From Streptosporangium brasiliense (GTDB lineage Bacteria > Actinomycetota > Actinomycetes > Streptosporangiales > Streptosporangiaceae): a stretch of 64,000 nucleotides of DNA. The notes beneath the pieces are model-generated. The model was given only the letters and a program-made list of their open reading frames with translations, ran no database searches and was not told the origin of the DNA. The position numbers and the translations under genes were made by a program. This document shows, piece by piece, positions 1 to 8,888 of the stretch (positions are counted from its first letter, which is position 1; each line of letters starts with the position of its first letter). Location of the stretch: assembly GCF_030811595.1 (NCBI RefSeq), contig NZ_JAUSRB010000002.1, positions 7,068,001 to 7,132,000 on the forward strand, in the 5' to 3' direction.

Positions 1-491
1 CACAAACGCTGGTAGCTACGGCCATCGAGGATGACCGTTTCCCCGTCGCCCGCTGCGGCGGCGTGCTCAAGCAGGGCGCGTCGGTGCCCGTACCGGGCCT
101 CCATATATCCCACGAGTGTGCTCAGCAGTGGTTGGCGCTGGCGGGTTCTGTCGTCCATCCGTTCCTTGACGCGCCGCTTGCGGACCCCGAAGCCGCGGAC
201 TTCCGCGTCGCCGGCGGGACAGGGCACGACCCAGATCGCCCATTGCTCGGCCTCGGCGGCGGCCCAGGCTCGCAGGTCGGCGTAGAAGGCTCGGATGGCA
301 CGCAGGATCGGCTCGAACTCGCGGCGTCCCTTCCCGTCGGCCCGGGCCGCGACCTGCTCGCGCCACCGCCGGTAGAACTCACCGTCGGTGCGCAGGTCCG
401 CCTGGTCGGGCGCGGGCTTTTCGATCGTGGACCAGAAATGGCCGGCCAGGTGCCGGGACTCGAACTGCTCGCGATCGTCGGCCACCGGCAT
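1..491 (-). CDS. Site-specific tyrosine integrase, N-terminal part (runs off window)
   Basis: From an ATG at 491 the minus-strand frame stays open for 163 codons to the window edge, so the C-terminus lies outside. Blocks such as FYRRWREQVAARADGKGRR and RMDDRTRQRQPLLSTLV resemble the N-terminal region of actinomycete tyrosine-type integrases, which precedes the catalytic domain. The catalytic Arg, His and Tyr would be outside the window, so integrity cannot be judged. The frame is also open above 491 and no strong ribosome site marks the ATG, so the start is uncertain. A 10-bp direct repeat (522-541) lies just upstream. Family assignment is by recognition of sequence style; role in mobile-element integration is inferred. 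Confidence 0.6.
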   Translation of the reverse strand, partial: MPVADDREQFESRHLAGHFWSTIEKPAPDQADLRTDGEFYRRWREQVAARADGKGRREFEPILRAIRAFYADLRAWAAAEAEQWAIWVVPCPAGDAEVRGFGVRKRRVKERMDDRTRQRQPLLSTLVGYMEARYGHRRALLEHAAAAGDGETVILDGRSYQRL

Positions 492-560
492 CGGGCACCG
501 GGCCCTCCGCTCGGTCCATGCGACTGGATGAGACTGGATGAGGAGTATCAGTGATTTTTT

Positions 561-609
561 GGTGGGCGCCGCTTTATCGGTGTGCAGTTGGTGCCCACCC
601 CAACTGCAC
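561..609. promoter_or_regulatory. Nested inverted repeats between integrase and exported-protein gene
   Basis: GTGCAGTTGG (582-591) and CCAACTGCAC (600-609) form a perfect 10-bp inverted repeat with an 8-nt loop. GGTGGGC (561-567) is also complementary to GCCCACC (593-599) inside that loop, so two overlapping pairings are possible. The site lies in an AT-richer stretch between divergent genes. It could be an operator, an attenuator-like structure or a terminator; the sequence does not decide. Confidence 0.4.
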
Positions 610-731
610 CACCAAATTGTTTTGTCTCTCTGGTTTCTTTTTCGAGTTTCGATATCGACGCGGGCAGTCCGTCGTTAGATTATTCCGGTGTTCGCTCTCG
701 AACACTCGGGACCTCATAGGAGGGTCAAACC

Positions 732-1079
732 TTGAACCGGTTACGCGTACTCGCCCTGGTGTCCGTTTCCGCCGCGCTAGTGATCGGCGTGTCGGCTTCG
801 GCGTCGGCAGACGCACCCGCCCCGAAGGCGTCGACCAGCGCGGCCCCTACCTGTTACGAGCCGGCTCGTGATCAGGTCCTAACCACTCAACAGGGCATCG
901 AGCTCTTCAAGGCGTGCTCCGCGGCGAACGCGGCTGCGGTCCCGGGATGGCATTGGATGGGCAACTACGGGGACGTCTACGCCTTGGCCAACGCCGCCAA
1001 TGCATGGGGGGCCGGGCCAGGGGAGCTTCTCACCCAGATCATGAGCAACGGCCTTCTGGCAACGTTCATGTATTACTGA
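732..1079 (+). CDS. Small exported protein of unknown function
   Basis: The 115-residue product starts at a TTG preceded by an AGGAGGG ribosome site at about 718-724. Residues 1-27 are a classic Sec signal: basic N-terminus (NRLR), hydrophobic core, and a small-residue region ending SASADA that suits signal peptidase I. The mature part is Ala/Pro-rich at first, carries two Cys (in PTCYEP and FKACSA) that could pair, and ends in an aromatic, Gly/Asn-rich tail (GWHWMGNYGDVYALANAANA ... ATFMYY). I do not recognise the family. It faces away from the integrase across an AT-richer promoter region, so it may be cargo of an integrated element. A small secreted peptide or envelope role is speculation. 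Confidence 0.65.
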   Translation: MNRLRVLALVSVSAALVIGVSASASADAPAPKASTSAAPTCYEPARDQVLTTQQGIELFKACSAANAAAVPGWHWMGNYGDVYALANAANAWGAGPGELLTQIMSNGLLATFMYY

Positions 1080-1204
1080 GAAGGCAGCTAAACCCAGGGG
1101 TATGGGGCCGGGTGCGGCGGAAGAGAACAACTCCAACCGGCCTTTCGTCGACTTGACGAACGCTTTGGTCTGAGCGTATCGATGCGCCGGATTCCCATCC
1201 ACAA

Positions 1205-1408
1205 TCAGGAAAATGTTTCCGGCACATCATGCAGCAGATTTTCAAGATGCTCGACAAGCCCGTCCGCGCCGGATTGGGGCTTGACCGACAACGGAACGGT
1301 CGGTGGCGTCAGCGAGCCGACATGGGCGGAGTTGCCGTCAACCACCGTTCCGATGCCGGTGGGCTCGATGTCCGCGTCGGATGTCGAAAAATCGTTCGGT
1401 CGATGCAT
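1205..1408 (-). CDS. Possible small hypothetical protein
   Basis: An uninterrupted 67-codon minus-strand frame has plausible high-GC codon choice and a natural-looking acidic C-terminus (GLVEHLENLLHDVPETFS). No ribosome site is evident before the ATG, and the upstream side abuts an IS30 relic, so it may be the tail of a longer truncated gene. No domain is recognised. Confidence 0.3.
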   Translation of the reverse strand: MHRPNDFSTSDADIEPTGIGTVVDGNSAHVGSLTPPTVPLSVKPQSGADGLVEHLENLLHDVPETFS

Positions 1409-1417
1409 GTGATCGGC

Positions 1418-1573
1418 TCAGGGCACCCCGGCCGCGGTCCCAGGTCAGCGAGCGCCGCAGCCGTTGCGGAACGGCCAGGACGCTGCCGGTCAGATAAGGA
1501 CGGACCTGCTCGGCCTGGGTGCCCCCGGGCAGCGCGACCAGGCGGGTCTAGTTGTACTTGGCCAGCAGGTTGG
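1418..1573 (-). pseudogene. IS30-family transposase fragment
   Basis: The minus-strand translation contains TRLVALPGGTQAEQVRPYL, then LRRSLTWDRGRGALSRS. This matches the start of the IS30 DDE catalytic region, whose hallmark is LRRSLTWDxG with the first catalytic Asp. A TAG stop just before TRLV and the loss of both ends show a relic of roughly 50 codons. An IS481-type element abuts it at about 1600. Confidence 0.6.
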
Positions 1574-1605
1574 TGACACGCCGTGGCTGATGCTTGATCA
1601 ATAAG

Positions 1606-1659
1606 AAGACCTCCGGATGTGGTGGAGATTGCCGTCCTCACCACTCAACCGGAGGTCTT
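1606..1659. repeat. Inverted repeat at the 5' end of the IS481 relic
   Basis: AAGACCTCCGG (1606-1616) pairs perfectly with CCGGAGGTCTT (1649-1659), and GTGGTG pairs with CACCAC inside. The hairpin ends just before the transposase GTG start at 1661, so the second arm overlaps the GGAGG ribosome site. It may be part of the element's left end and could hide the ribosome site in long readthrough transcripts. Confidence 0.5.
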
Positions 1660-1660
1660 C

Positions 1661-2343
1661 GTGGCCCACGCTAACGCCCGCCTGACCCTGCACGGCCGTA
1701 CCCTGCTGGTACGGCGCGTCCGCCTCGACGGCCGGCCCGTCGCGCACGTGGCCAAGGAACTGGGCATCTCCCGCCAATGCGCCCACCGCTGGGTACGCCG
1801 CTACGACGAGGACGGCTGGCCCGGACTGCGAGAACGCTCCTCGCGCCCGCACCGCGTGGCCAACCGCACCTGCGCAGCCGTCGAAGAACACGTCGTGACC
1901 TGCCGCCGCGCCCTGCGCTGCGGACCGGCCCCCATCGCCGCCCACACCGGCGTGCCCGAACGCACCGTCTCGCGCATCCTGCGCCGCCACCACATGCCGC
2001 ACCTGGCCGACTGCGACCCGCTGACCGGCACCCCGATCCGCACCGGCCGCACCAGCTCGCTGCGCTATGAACATGAACTGCCCGGCGACCTGATCCACCT
2101 CGACGTCAAAAAGATCGGCCGCATCCCCGACGGCGGCGGCTGGCGCGCCCACGGCCGCAGCGAGCAGGTACGCGGCCGGGGCATCGGCTACGACTACGTC
2201 CACGCCGCCGTCGACGACCACTCCCGCCTGGCCTACACCGAGATCCACGCCGATGAGACCAAGGAAACCACCACCGCGTTCTGGCGCCGAGCCCAGAGCT
2301 TCTTCACCAGCCACGGCATCACCATCGCCCGAGTCCTCACCGA
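1661..2343 (+). pseudogene. IS481-family transposase, 3'-truncated
   Basis: The frame from GTG 1661 (ribosome site GGAGG at 1651-1655) encodes an N-terminal helix-turn-helix (VAKELGISRQCAHRWVRRY), the RERSSRPHR linker, a second HTH-like segment, then a DDE integrase core beginning PGDLIHLDVKKIGRI and continuing DYVHAAVDDHSRLAY. In intact relatives the core continues past RVLTDN with a final Glu. Here homology stops at RVLTDI and IS110-type sequence begins. The last third, including the catalytic Glu, is missing, so it cannot be active. Confidence 0.8.
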
Positions 2344-3075
2344 CATTCAAACTTGGTGGTGTCCCCAAGATGCTCACTTTGTTCGGCCGGCGAGGTGGAG
2401 TTCGCCTGGTCAGGTCGCCGGTTTCGCACCACGGCCGAAGATCTGGAACGGCTGTGGGTGATGCTTCCGGCCGGGACCGACCCGTCGATGGTGACGGTGA
2501 TCATGGAGCCCACCCGCAACGCCTGGGTGCCGTTGGCGGCGTGGTTTCAGCGCAGTCGCAGCGGTGGTGATGGTGCCGCCCGAACGGTCCGCCGACCTGC
2601 GCGCCTATTACAGCAAACACGCCAAGTCCGACCGACTGGACTCCCGGATCTTGGCGCGCCTGCCGCTGCTGCGCCCTGAAGGGCTGCACACCGGGCAAGG
2701 GCTCGGCCTCGGGGACTCGCTGCGCCGGGCGATCAAGCTGCGTTCCACCTTGGTGCGGCGCCGCACCGCCACACTCGCCCGCCTGGACGCGCTGCTGGAG
2801 ATCCTTGGGCCGGGATGGCACGCCGCCCTGGGCCGACCTGGCCAACAAGACCCGCTGAAGTTCCTGGCCGCCGGCTACGCCTGCCCGCGCACGGTCCGGC
2901 GACTGGGCAGGGCCCGGCTGGCCCGCTTCTTACACCGCCACTCCTGCGGCGCCTGGAGCGAAGCCAAGGCCGAAGAACTCTTGGCCACCGCCGCCGTGAC
3001 GCTCCAGCTCTGGGACGACGATCTGGACTGTCCCGACCTGGCCGACGACATCGCCATCGAGCTGACCGCCCTCCC
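2344..3075 (+). pseudogene. IS110-family transposase relic, frameshifted and truncated
   Basis: The first part (to about 2555) reads RRFRTTAEDLERLWVMLPAG and VIMEPTRNAWVPLAAWFQR, the DEDD-type N-terminal domain of IS110 transposases. Homology then moves to the next frame (VVMVPPERSADLRAYYSKHA, KSDRLDSRILARLPLL) to about 3075. The N-terminal Asp region and the C-terminal Transposase_20 domain with its catalytic Ser are absent. The relic is fused to the broken IS481 on its left and ends about 30 bp before the monooxygenase start. Confidence 0.8.
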
Positions 3076-3080
3076 ATCAA

Positions 3081-3135
3081 ATCTATCGTTCATGATACGG
3101 TCGTTTTCATGACGACCGTATGTAGTGAGATAGAT
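3081..3135. promoter_or_regulatory. Long imperfect palindrome centred on the monooxygenase start
   Basis: ATACGGTCGT (3095-3104) and ACGACCGTAT (3112-3121) are perfect 10-bp arms separated by 7 nt that contain the ATG. Outer arms ATCTATC (3081-3087) and GATAGAT (3129-3135) are symmetric about the same centre (3108). This is an operator-type dyad. A repressor bound here would block transcription or translation initiation. The inner core TCGT-N7-ACGA recurs at 14973-14993. Confidence 0.65.
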
Positions 3136-4599
3136 TCTGGGGGAGGTTCCCCCCGACACGTCGATGTGCTGATCATCGGGGCGGGTCTGTCCGGCATAGG
3201 CGCCGCGTGGCGCCTGCAGCAGCGGTGCGACTGGACCTACGCGGTTCTGGAAGCCCGGGATCATATCGGTGGCACATGGGATCTGTTTCGCTATCCAGGT
3301 GTCCGTTCGGACTCGGACATGTTCACCCTCAGCTACGCGTTCCACCCATGGCGGGGGAAGAAGTCGCTGGCCGACGGCGACAGCATCCGCCGCTACATCG
3401 AAGACACCGCACGCGAGCATGGCGTCGACCGGCACATCCACTACGGAACCAAGGTCGTCGCGGCCTCATGGTCCTGGAAGCGGTCCCGATGGGTGGTGGA
3501 GACCCGGGAAGGTCGCGACTCCCGGGTGTGGACCTGTTCGTTCCTCTATATCTGTGCCGGCTACTACGACTACGAGCGCGGCCATCAGCCCGAGTTCGCG
3601 GGAGTGGAGCAGTTTGGCGGCCGGTTTGTGCACCCGCAGTTCTGGCCCGAGGATCTCGACACCACGGGCAAGCGGGTGGTGGTGATCGGCAGCGGAGCCA
3701 CTGCGGTCACCCTCATCCCCTCGCTGGCCACGACGGCGGCGCACGTCACGATGCTGCAGCGGTCGCCGACCTATCTGGCCGCGCTGCCCGATGTCGACCG
3801 GATGGCCGACGTGCTGCGCCGACATCTTCCCGCACGAATCGCGCACACGCTTATCCGCGAGAAGAACGTGCTGAGCAGCCAGCTGACCTACTGGCTGAGC
3901 AGGCGCTTTCCCGAACAGACCAAGCGGCAGCTACGCAGGTCCGCGCTCCGGTTCCTGGCGGATCCGGCATACCTGGACAGGCACTTCACTCCCCGGTATG
4001 AGCCGTGGGACCAGCGGCTGTGCGTCGTACCCAACGGTGACTTCTTCCGGGCCGTGGCCACCGGGAAGGCATCGGTGGTCACGGATCGGATCACGCGCTT
4101 CGTGGAGAACGGGATCGTGCTGGACTCCGGGGAACTTCTGGAGGCTGATGTGATCGTCTCTGCGACGGGGTTGTCGCTGATGCCGTTCGGCGGGATCAAC
4201 CTGTCAGTTGACGGACATGCGGTCAACATGGCGAATGCCACCGCCTACCGCGGGCTGATGCTCAGTGGCGTGCCCAACCTGGCCTTCTGCGTCGGCTACA
4301 CCAACGCGTCGTGGACGTTACGGGCGGACATGTCCACGCGCTACGTCGTCCGGCTGCTCGATTACATGAGGCGCCACGGTTACGCGACCGCGATGCCCAC
4401 GCTCCCGCCCGGACGGGCACGGCGTCCGCTGCTCGGTCTGACCTCCAACTACGTGCAACGCTCCGCTCACCTGTTTCCGCAGCAGGGCGAGCGCGATCCG
4501 TGGGTGGTCTCACAGAACTACCTGCTCGACAGGCTGGCCTTCGTGTTCACCGACCTCCGCAAGGGAATGGTCTTCGACGGCCGGAATCCCGCATCGTGA
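3109..4599 (+). CDS. FAD-dependent Baeyer-Villiger-type monooxygenase
   Basis: The 496-residue product is predicted to insert one oxygen next to a ketone carbonyl using FAD and NADPH, giving an ester or lactone. An N-terminal Rossmann motif (LIIGAGLSGIGAA, about residues 21-33) binds FAD, followed by GGTWDLFRYPGVRSDSDM. The family fingerprint F-x-G-x3-H-x3-W-P appears as FGGRFVHPQFWP near residue 170, and a second Rossmann motif (VVVIGSGATAVT) binds NADPH. Length is normal for a type I enzyme. The frame is open upstream through the IS110 relic, but the ATG at 3109 is the first that leaves a normal N-terminus; it sits inside a palindrome with no clear ribosome site. Hydrolases nearby could open the product ester. 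Substrate is unknown; some FMO-like relatives oxidise nitrogen or sulfur. Confidence 0.85.
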   Translation: MTTVCSEIDSGGGSPRHVDVLIIGAGLSGIGAAWRLQQRCDWTYAVLEARDHIGGTWDLFRYPGVRSDSDMFTLSYAFHPWRGKKSLADGDSIRRYIEDTAREHGVDRHIHYGTKVVAASWSWKRSRWVVETREGRDSRVWTCSFLYICAGYYDYERGHQPEFAGVEQFGGRFVHPQFWPEDLDTTGKRVVVIGSGATAVTLIPSLATTAAHVTMLQRSPTYLAALPDVDRMADVLRRHLPARIAHTLIREKNVLSSQLTYWLSRRFPEQTKRQLRRSALRFLADPAYLDRHFTPRYEPWDQRLCVVPNGDFFRAVATGKASVVTDRITRFVENGIVLDSGELLEADVIVSATGLSLMPFGGINLSVDGHAVNMANATAYRGLMLSGVPNLAFCVGYTNASWTLRADMSTRYVVRLLDYMRRHGYATAMPTLPPGRARRPLLGLTSNYVQRSAHLFPQQGERDPWVVSQNYLLDRLAFVFTDLRKGMVFDGRNPAS

Positions 4600-4815
4600 C
4601 CGATCAGTCTGGCACCGAAGGGGCTGGCGGATTTCCGCCGATGAGGACCTCCGGCTCCTCCAATACCACCCGGACGGTCATGCCGGCCATGATGGACCGG
4701 GACGGACGACTCGACGGCCCGGCCTTGTATGAGATGGCCGAGCTGCGCGGATTGACCGACCAGCGGGTACGGGTGTGCCTGCGAGGTCACTCCGGCTGGA
4801 GCGCGGTCGTGGACG
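4596..4815 (+). pseudogene. PaaX-like regulator remnant (N-terminal part)
   Basis: A frame overlapping the monooxygenase stop contains MAELRGLTDQRVRVCLRG. It aligns by eye with GNLLGMTDQQVRLCIKRL of the intact PaaX-family gene at 12714, the start of the winged-helix domain. Homology ends near 4800 and no C-terminal domain follows. An ancestral monooxygenase-regulator pair is suggested. Decay rather than a functional short protein is likely. Confidence 0.45.
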
Positions 4816-5299
4816 GCGGGCTGTGTTCCTGGCCACGCCCGGGGTGGCCTCGATGATGTTGCCGGAGTTGAATTGCGCGAAGGGAGCCATCACCGACTCT
4901 CCCGACCTCTGGGTACGCCGCCCGGATACCTCCGCCTGACAGCTCCTCGCCGCCGATGCCGTCGCCATCGTGCGGTCCCTGGCCCGGCTCTACGCCATGC
5001 TCCTGCCCGGGACCGAGGACCCGCTCATCAGCGACCGCACACTGAGTGCCGCCGTACGGCCGCGCACCGTCGGACGGGACCGGGTACTCGGTCTCCCGAC
5101 GGCGTTCGGGCGCGGATTCGCCCTGCCCAGCCGTGCCTAGCGGCTCGGCTCTCCCACGGCCTTCGGCCACCCCGGCCTCGGTGACCCTCGCCGTCGGCCT
5201 GCCCTGGACTTCCTGCCATGCACCGTACCCGCCGACGCCCTGAGCGACGCTCGCCACCGCATCCTGCTGGACGCGGTGACCACCGTCATCGGCCCATGA
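4816..5299 (+). pseudogene. Beta-lactamase-family esterase remnant
   Basis: Across frames the plus strand encodes VASMMLPELNCAKGAI, then after a TGA VRSLARLYAMLL, DPLISDRTLSAAVR, GRDRVLGLPTAFGRGFALPS and an interrupted AFGHPG. This order (ARSLARLYA, TL..A, GRD.VLG.PT.FG.GF, FGHPG) is that of the C-terminal half of serine beta-lactamase-like esterases of the EstB/class C group. The catalytic SxxK region is absent. Stops and frame changes make it non-functional. It may once have hydrolysed the monooxygenase product. Confidence 0.5.
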
Positions 5300-5401
5300 A
5301 CTACTCGCGGCAGGGTGCAGGGATGGCCTACTCCGTGGCCCGGGGAGAGTCGGTCGCGTGGGGAAGGGCGGCAGCGCGCCAGAAGGCCTCGTCGCATGTG
5401 G

Positions 5402-6022
5402 TCATGTCTTTGGCGCGGTGTCGTTGTCGCGTGCCCCCAGGCCGTCCAGGACCAGGTCGGCCAGTACGCGCGGAAGTTCTTCGCCCAGGGGCTCCTGCAG
5501 GAGCAGCACTCTGCTGTGCAGGGGGGCGATCAGTGCTTCGAGCGCCACGCGCGGATCGATCCCGGCGCGCAACTCACCTCGGGTGACGCCGCGTTCGATC
5601 ATCACTGCGGCCAGCTCGATCCTTGATCGCCAGAACATTTCGCGTGCCTCGGCCATCTCCGGGTCTTCAACGGGGATCACTGCGACGCGGGCGAACACAG
5701 CGCCGAGGGGGCTGTTGAGGTAGTCCGTCACCAGAGTGGCGAAGATCCGAAGGTCTTCTCGTACGGAGCCGGTGTCCGGTACCGGGATGCGACGGTCGCT
5801 TGCGGCGAGCAGGGTGTCGGTGAGGAGATTCTCGCGGGTCCGCCAGCGCCGGTAGATGGAGGTCTCGTTCACTCCGGCCCGTTTGGCGACGTCGGCGAAG
5901 CTGAATTTGATCGTTCCGCCTTCGATCAATGCTTCGAGGGCGGCGTCGAGCACCGCCTGGCGTACTCGCACGGCCCGTCCGCCGGGCCTGCGCTGGATCT
6001 CGCCGTCACTCACATGCATCAC
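5402..6022 (-). CDS. TetR-family transcriptional regulator
   Basis: The 206-residue protein has an N-terminal TetR helix-turn-helix (about residues 15-65): AVLDAALEALIEGGTIKFSF, then ADVAKRAGVNETSIYRRW, a typical recognition-helix segment. The remainder is helical with a TetR_C-type ligand domain ending LPRVLADLVLDGLGARD. It is divergent from the hydrolase gene at 6139. The 116-bp gap holds two near-identical palindromes (6042-6055 and 6088-6101), so it probably represses the hydrolase and itself, with release by the hydrolase substrate or a related ligand. The ligand is unknown. Confidence 0.88.
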   Translation of the reverse strand: MMHVSDGEIQRRPGGRAVRVRQAVLDAALEALIEGGTIKFSFADVAKRAGVNETSIYRRWRTRENLLTDTLLAASDRRIPVPDTGSVREDLRIFATLVTDYLNSPLGAVFARVAVIPVEDPEMAEAREMFWRSRIELAAVMIERGVTRGELRAGIDPRVALEALIAPLHSRVLLLQEPLGEELPRVLADLVLDGLGARDNDTAPKT

Positions 6023-6041
6023 CTCTCACACCCACGGTAAC

Positions 6042-6103
6042 GCAAGTTTTCTTGCTTTTTCACCGAGTGTGCACCACTGTGGTTGAAGCAAATTTTCTTG
6101 CTT
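6042..6103. promoter_or_regulatory. Twin operator palindromes for the TetR/hydrolase pair
   Basis: GCAAGTTTTCTTGC (6042-6055) and GCAAATTTTCTTGC (6088-6101) differ at one base and are centred 46 bp apart, between TetR (start 6022) and the hydrolase (start 6139). Each is a short dyad with a T-rich centre followed by TTT. Their similarity and position strongly suggest two binding sites for the TetR protein. Confidence 0.7.
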
Positions 6104-6138
6104 TAGCGTCGTCGGTAGTGACGCGAGAGGAGAGCGAC

Positions 6139-7194
6139 ATGTCCTTCGTATGGCCTCAGGACCCGCGCGACCTGTTTGTCGAGCGCTACCCGCAGATGGT
6201 CGCCTTCGGCCTTCCCACCCACGATGTCGACGCCGTCCGCGCCGCAATCACCGCCATGTGGCCCGACGCCCCGGGCGGCTGGGTATACGAATGGTCGCGG
6301 CTCGCCGGCCGCTACGCCGCCGCCGGACAGCACGACTTGGCGGCGCTGGCCTACGGCTACGCCAAGTTCCCCACCCTGGCCAACGAGCCCAAGCGCACGG
6401 CCCTGGCCCGTCAGGTCGAGGAATACCAGCTCGCCGCCGCCGACTTTCCCGTCGACTTCGAACGGCACGTCCTCACCCTCCGCCACCAGGGCAGCCGGAC
6501 CCAGGTCCCGGTGCACGTCCTGGCCGCGCCCGGCCTGCCCGCCGACGCTCCCGTCACCCTCGCAAGCGGCGGCGTGGACGGCTGGAAGATGGACCTGCAC
6601 TCCATGCTGGTCGGCATCGCCCTGCAGACCCGCACCCGCATCATCGCCTTCGACCTGCCCGGCACCGGAGAGACCAGCCACGTCCCGATGACCCACGACG
6701 GCGGCACCGAAATCATCGAAGGCCTCATCGCCGAGGCCCGCAAGACGGGCAATGGGCAGGTGGCGCACTTCGGCCTGTCCATGGGCGGCTACTACTCCGC
6801 CCGCACCGGCCTCACCGGCGTCGTGGACGCCGCCATCAACCTCGGCGGCCCCGTCGAAGCCGCCTTCGCCTCCGGACGCTCCCTCGCCTTCGGCATGGAA
6901 GGCATCGTCGGCAATGCCCTCGGCTTCGACGAACTCCCCAGCCCCGAAGAGCTGTCGGCGGGATTCTCGAAGTTCAACCTGCGCCACCTGCTCGACCAGG
7001 ACACCAACGGCCCCATGCTCGTGATCAACGGGGCCGACGACGTCCACGTGCCCCAGCACGACACCCTGGTCTTCCAGGGCCGCCGCGACACTCGCGTCGA
7101 GCTCATCCCTGGCACCGGCCACTGCGCCGTCACCAAGCTGCCCGAGGTCATGCCGATCGTCGTCGACTGGCTCAGGCAGACCCTCGACATCTGA
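6139..7194 (+). CDS. Alpha/beta hydrolase (FrsA/DUF1100-like)
   Basis: The 351-residue product starts at the ATG at 6139 after a GAGAGGAGAG ribosome site; longer upstream readings overlap the operators. A helical N-terminal cap of about 115 residues (MWPDAPGGWVYEWSRLAGRY) precedes an alpha/beta hydrolase core, as in FrsA-like esterases and pseudooxynicotine-hydrolase-like enzymes. Visible catalytic elements are the nucleophile elbow GLSMGGYY (Ser), an acid in NGADDVHVP and the His in GTGHCA; the oxyanion-side motif is LASGGVDGWKMD. Probably cytosolic, cleaving an ester or C-C bond. Control by the adjacent TetR is inferred. Substrate is unknown, though the monooxygenase nearby makes esters or lactones plausible. 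Confidence 0.85.
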   Translation: MSFVWPQDPRDLFVERYPQMVAFGLPTHDVDAVRAAITAMWPDAPGGWVYEWSRLAGRYAAAGQHDLAALAYGYAKFPTLANEPKRTALARQVEEYQLAAADFPVDFERHVLTLRHQGSRTQVPVHVLAAPGLPADAPVTLASGGVDGWKMDLHSMLVGIALQTRTRIIAFDLPGTGETSHVPMTHDGGTEIIEGLIAEARKTGNGQVAHFGLSMGGYYSARTGLTGVVDAAINLGGPVEAAFASGRSLAFGMEGIVGNALGFDELPSPEELSAGFSKFNLRHLLDQDTNGPMLVINGADDVHVPQHDTLVFQGRRDTRVELIPGTGHCAVTKLPEVMPIVVDWLRQTLDI

Positions 7195-7315
7195 CACCTC
7201 CCCGACACCGACGGGCCGGCCGGGCGGGTTCCCGGTAATAATCGCCGGCCATGACGGCTATACATCGGCTCTGTCCAATCAACGGCTCTGTCTCTCTTAC
7301 AGTGGTAACTGAGAG

Positions 7316-7452
7316 TTAGGCCAAGAGGATGCGGTGACGGAGCAGTGCGAAGCCGGCCCGGCCGTGCATCTGGCAGATGATCCGCTTGGTCTTGATGTTC
7401 ACGCCTTCGGTGCCGCCGTTACGGAACGGCAAGGTGACGGCCGCTCGGACGG
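7316..7452 (-). pseudogene. ISL3-family transposase C-terminal fragment
   Basis: The minus-strand frame ends with RNGGTEGVNIKTKRIICQMH followed by GRAGFALLRHRILLA and a stop. This is the conserved C-terminus of ISL3-family transposases (NGxTEGxNxKxKxxxRQMYGRAGFxLLRxRIL). The rest of the gene is absent. The fragment joins an IS1182 relic near 7450, so one element inserted into or recombined with the other. Confidence 0.7.
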
Positions 7453-8836
7453 CATCGGTGGTCGGCCTGCCATGCCGAGTCGGTCGCGGCTTGGCGACGG
7501 GCAGCGGCCAGCAGGTCATGGTGGGGATGGACGTTGACGTTGCGCCCGGTTGTGGAAGTGGTGCAGCGGGCCCGTAATGGGCAGGTAGTGCACCGTTTCT
7601 TGAACTGGGCGATGCGGGCGCCGCTGACCTGCGGCCGGCCCAGGACAACGACGTGCCCGGCCGGGCAGGTGACAGTGCTCGCGACGGCGTCGGCGGTGAA
7701 GTCGTTGATGGTGAAGCCACCGGGAACGGCTTGGCGTAGCGGGGGCGGTTTGACGATCAGCGTGTGGCCGGCGGCCTCTGGCGGGCTTGGCCGGTGCCGT
7801 AAGCGGCATCGGCCAGCACGGTGACCGGCCCGTCTTCGCCGTTCAACAGCTGTTCGGCTACGGCCGCTTCATGGTGGTCGGCTCCGGTGCCGGGGCGCAG
7901 GGCGACGGCGGTGTAGATCCCGCTTTCCGGTTCCACGGCCAGGTGCGCCTTGTAGCCGTCCTGGCGCTGGGTGCGGTTTTTGTGCATGTGCCGGGCTTCG
8001 GGATCGACGCATGAGACGATCCGGTCATGAGCGGTGCGCCGGGCGATGCGCCAGCGGCCGTCGGTGCCATCGGAGCCCTCGGCAGGCTCAACGTCTTGGT
8101 AGGCGACCAGCGCGAGCAGGCCGACCGCGGTGGCGGCCTGCTCGCCCAGCGGCTGTTGGGGCAGATGGGCCAGTGGGCGGATCGCGTCGCCGACCAGCGC
8201 ATCCACCAACACCTCCCGCGCCTGCTCGTCGTTCCAGGCGATGCGCGGCTTGCCTGGATCGCCCGCGTAGTCGTGGCCGGTGCACTGGGCGGCGGCGATC
8301 TGATCAGCGCCGGGCACCTGACGGATCACCCGGCGAACGGCGGAGATCAGCTGGGTGATGGTGTCTTGGGTGGCCACCGCGTCATCGAGCACGGTGGAAT
8401 CCAGCGCCCGCCGCTGCCTGTCCTTAAGCACCCCGGTGGCGGCGATGACCTCCTTGACCCGGGTGAAGATCCGGTCCGGGTCGGTTGAGCGGGCCAGACG
8501 ACGGCGAGAGTAGGTCAGCAACGACGGATCGAACGCGCTGTCATACACCCCCAGCCCGCAGGCGGCCTTCCACCGCAGGTCACATCGCAACTGCCGGACC
8601 GCCTCGAAGTCCGATATCCCCGACAGGGCCTGCAACACCAGGGCCGCGGCCAGCACCTGGGGCGGCATACTCGGTCGCCCGTTGGCCGAGGGATACATGT
8701 CGGTGAACATCTCCGCCGGGAACAACGCCTGGCGGTGCTCGGCCATGAACGCGAACACGCTCCCTGTCGGGATCAACTCCCGGCAGGTCTGCCACACATC
8801 CGGTCCGATCAGCTCTCCGGCCCATTCACCCTGCAC
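7453..8836 (-). pseudogene. IS1182-family transposase, frameshifted and 3'-truncated
   Basis: From ATG 8836 the frame runs 350 codons with the IS1182 layout: GRPSMPPQVLAAALVLQAL, LRWKAACGLGVYDSAFDPSL, LDSTVLDDAVATQDT, CVDPEARHMHKNRTQRQDGY and the DDE segment VTVLADAAYGTG. At about 7790 homology moves to another frame (GGFTINDFTADAVASTVTCP, CTTCPLRARCTTS, PHHDLLAAARRQAA) and ends near 7455 at an ISL3 fragment. The frameshift after the second catalytic Asp and the missing C-terminus predict no activity. The insertion truncated an FAD-oxygenase gene at 8889. Confidence 0.85.
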
Positions 8837-8888
8837 GCCGATGAGTCTGGCCCTGCATCGTCTGACGCAAGGCCAGAACGCAGGATCT

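Noticed and set aside
6103..7197. 364-codon minus-strand frame
   Set aside because: Shadow of the alpha/beta hydrolase at 6139, which has a complete catalytic triad and ribosome site.
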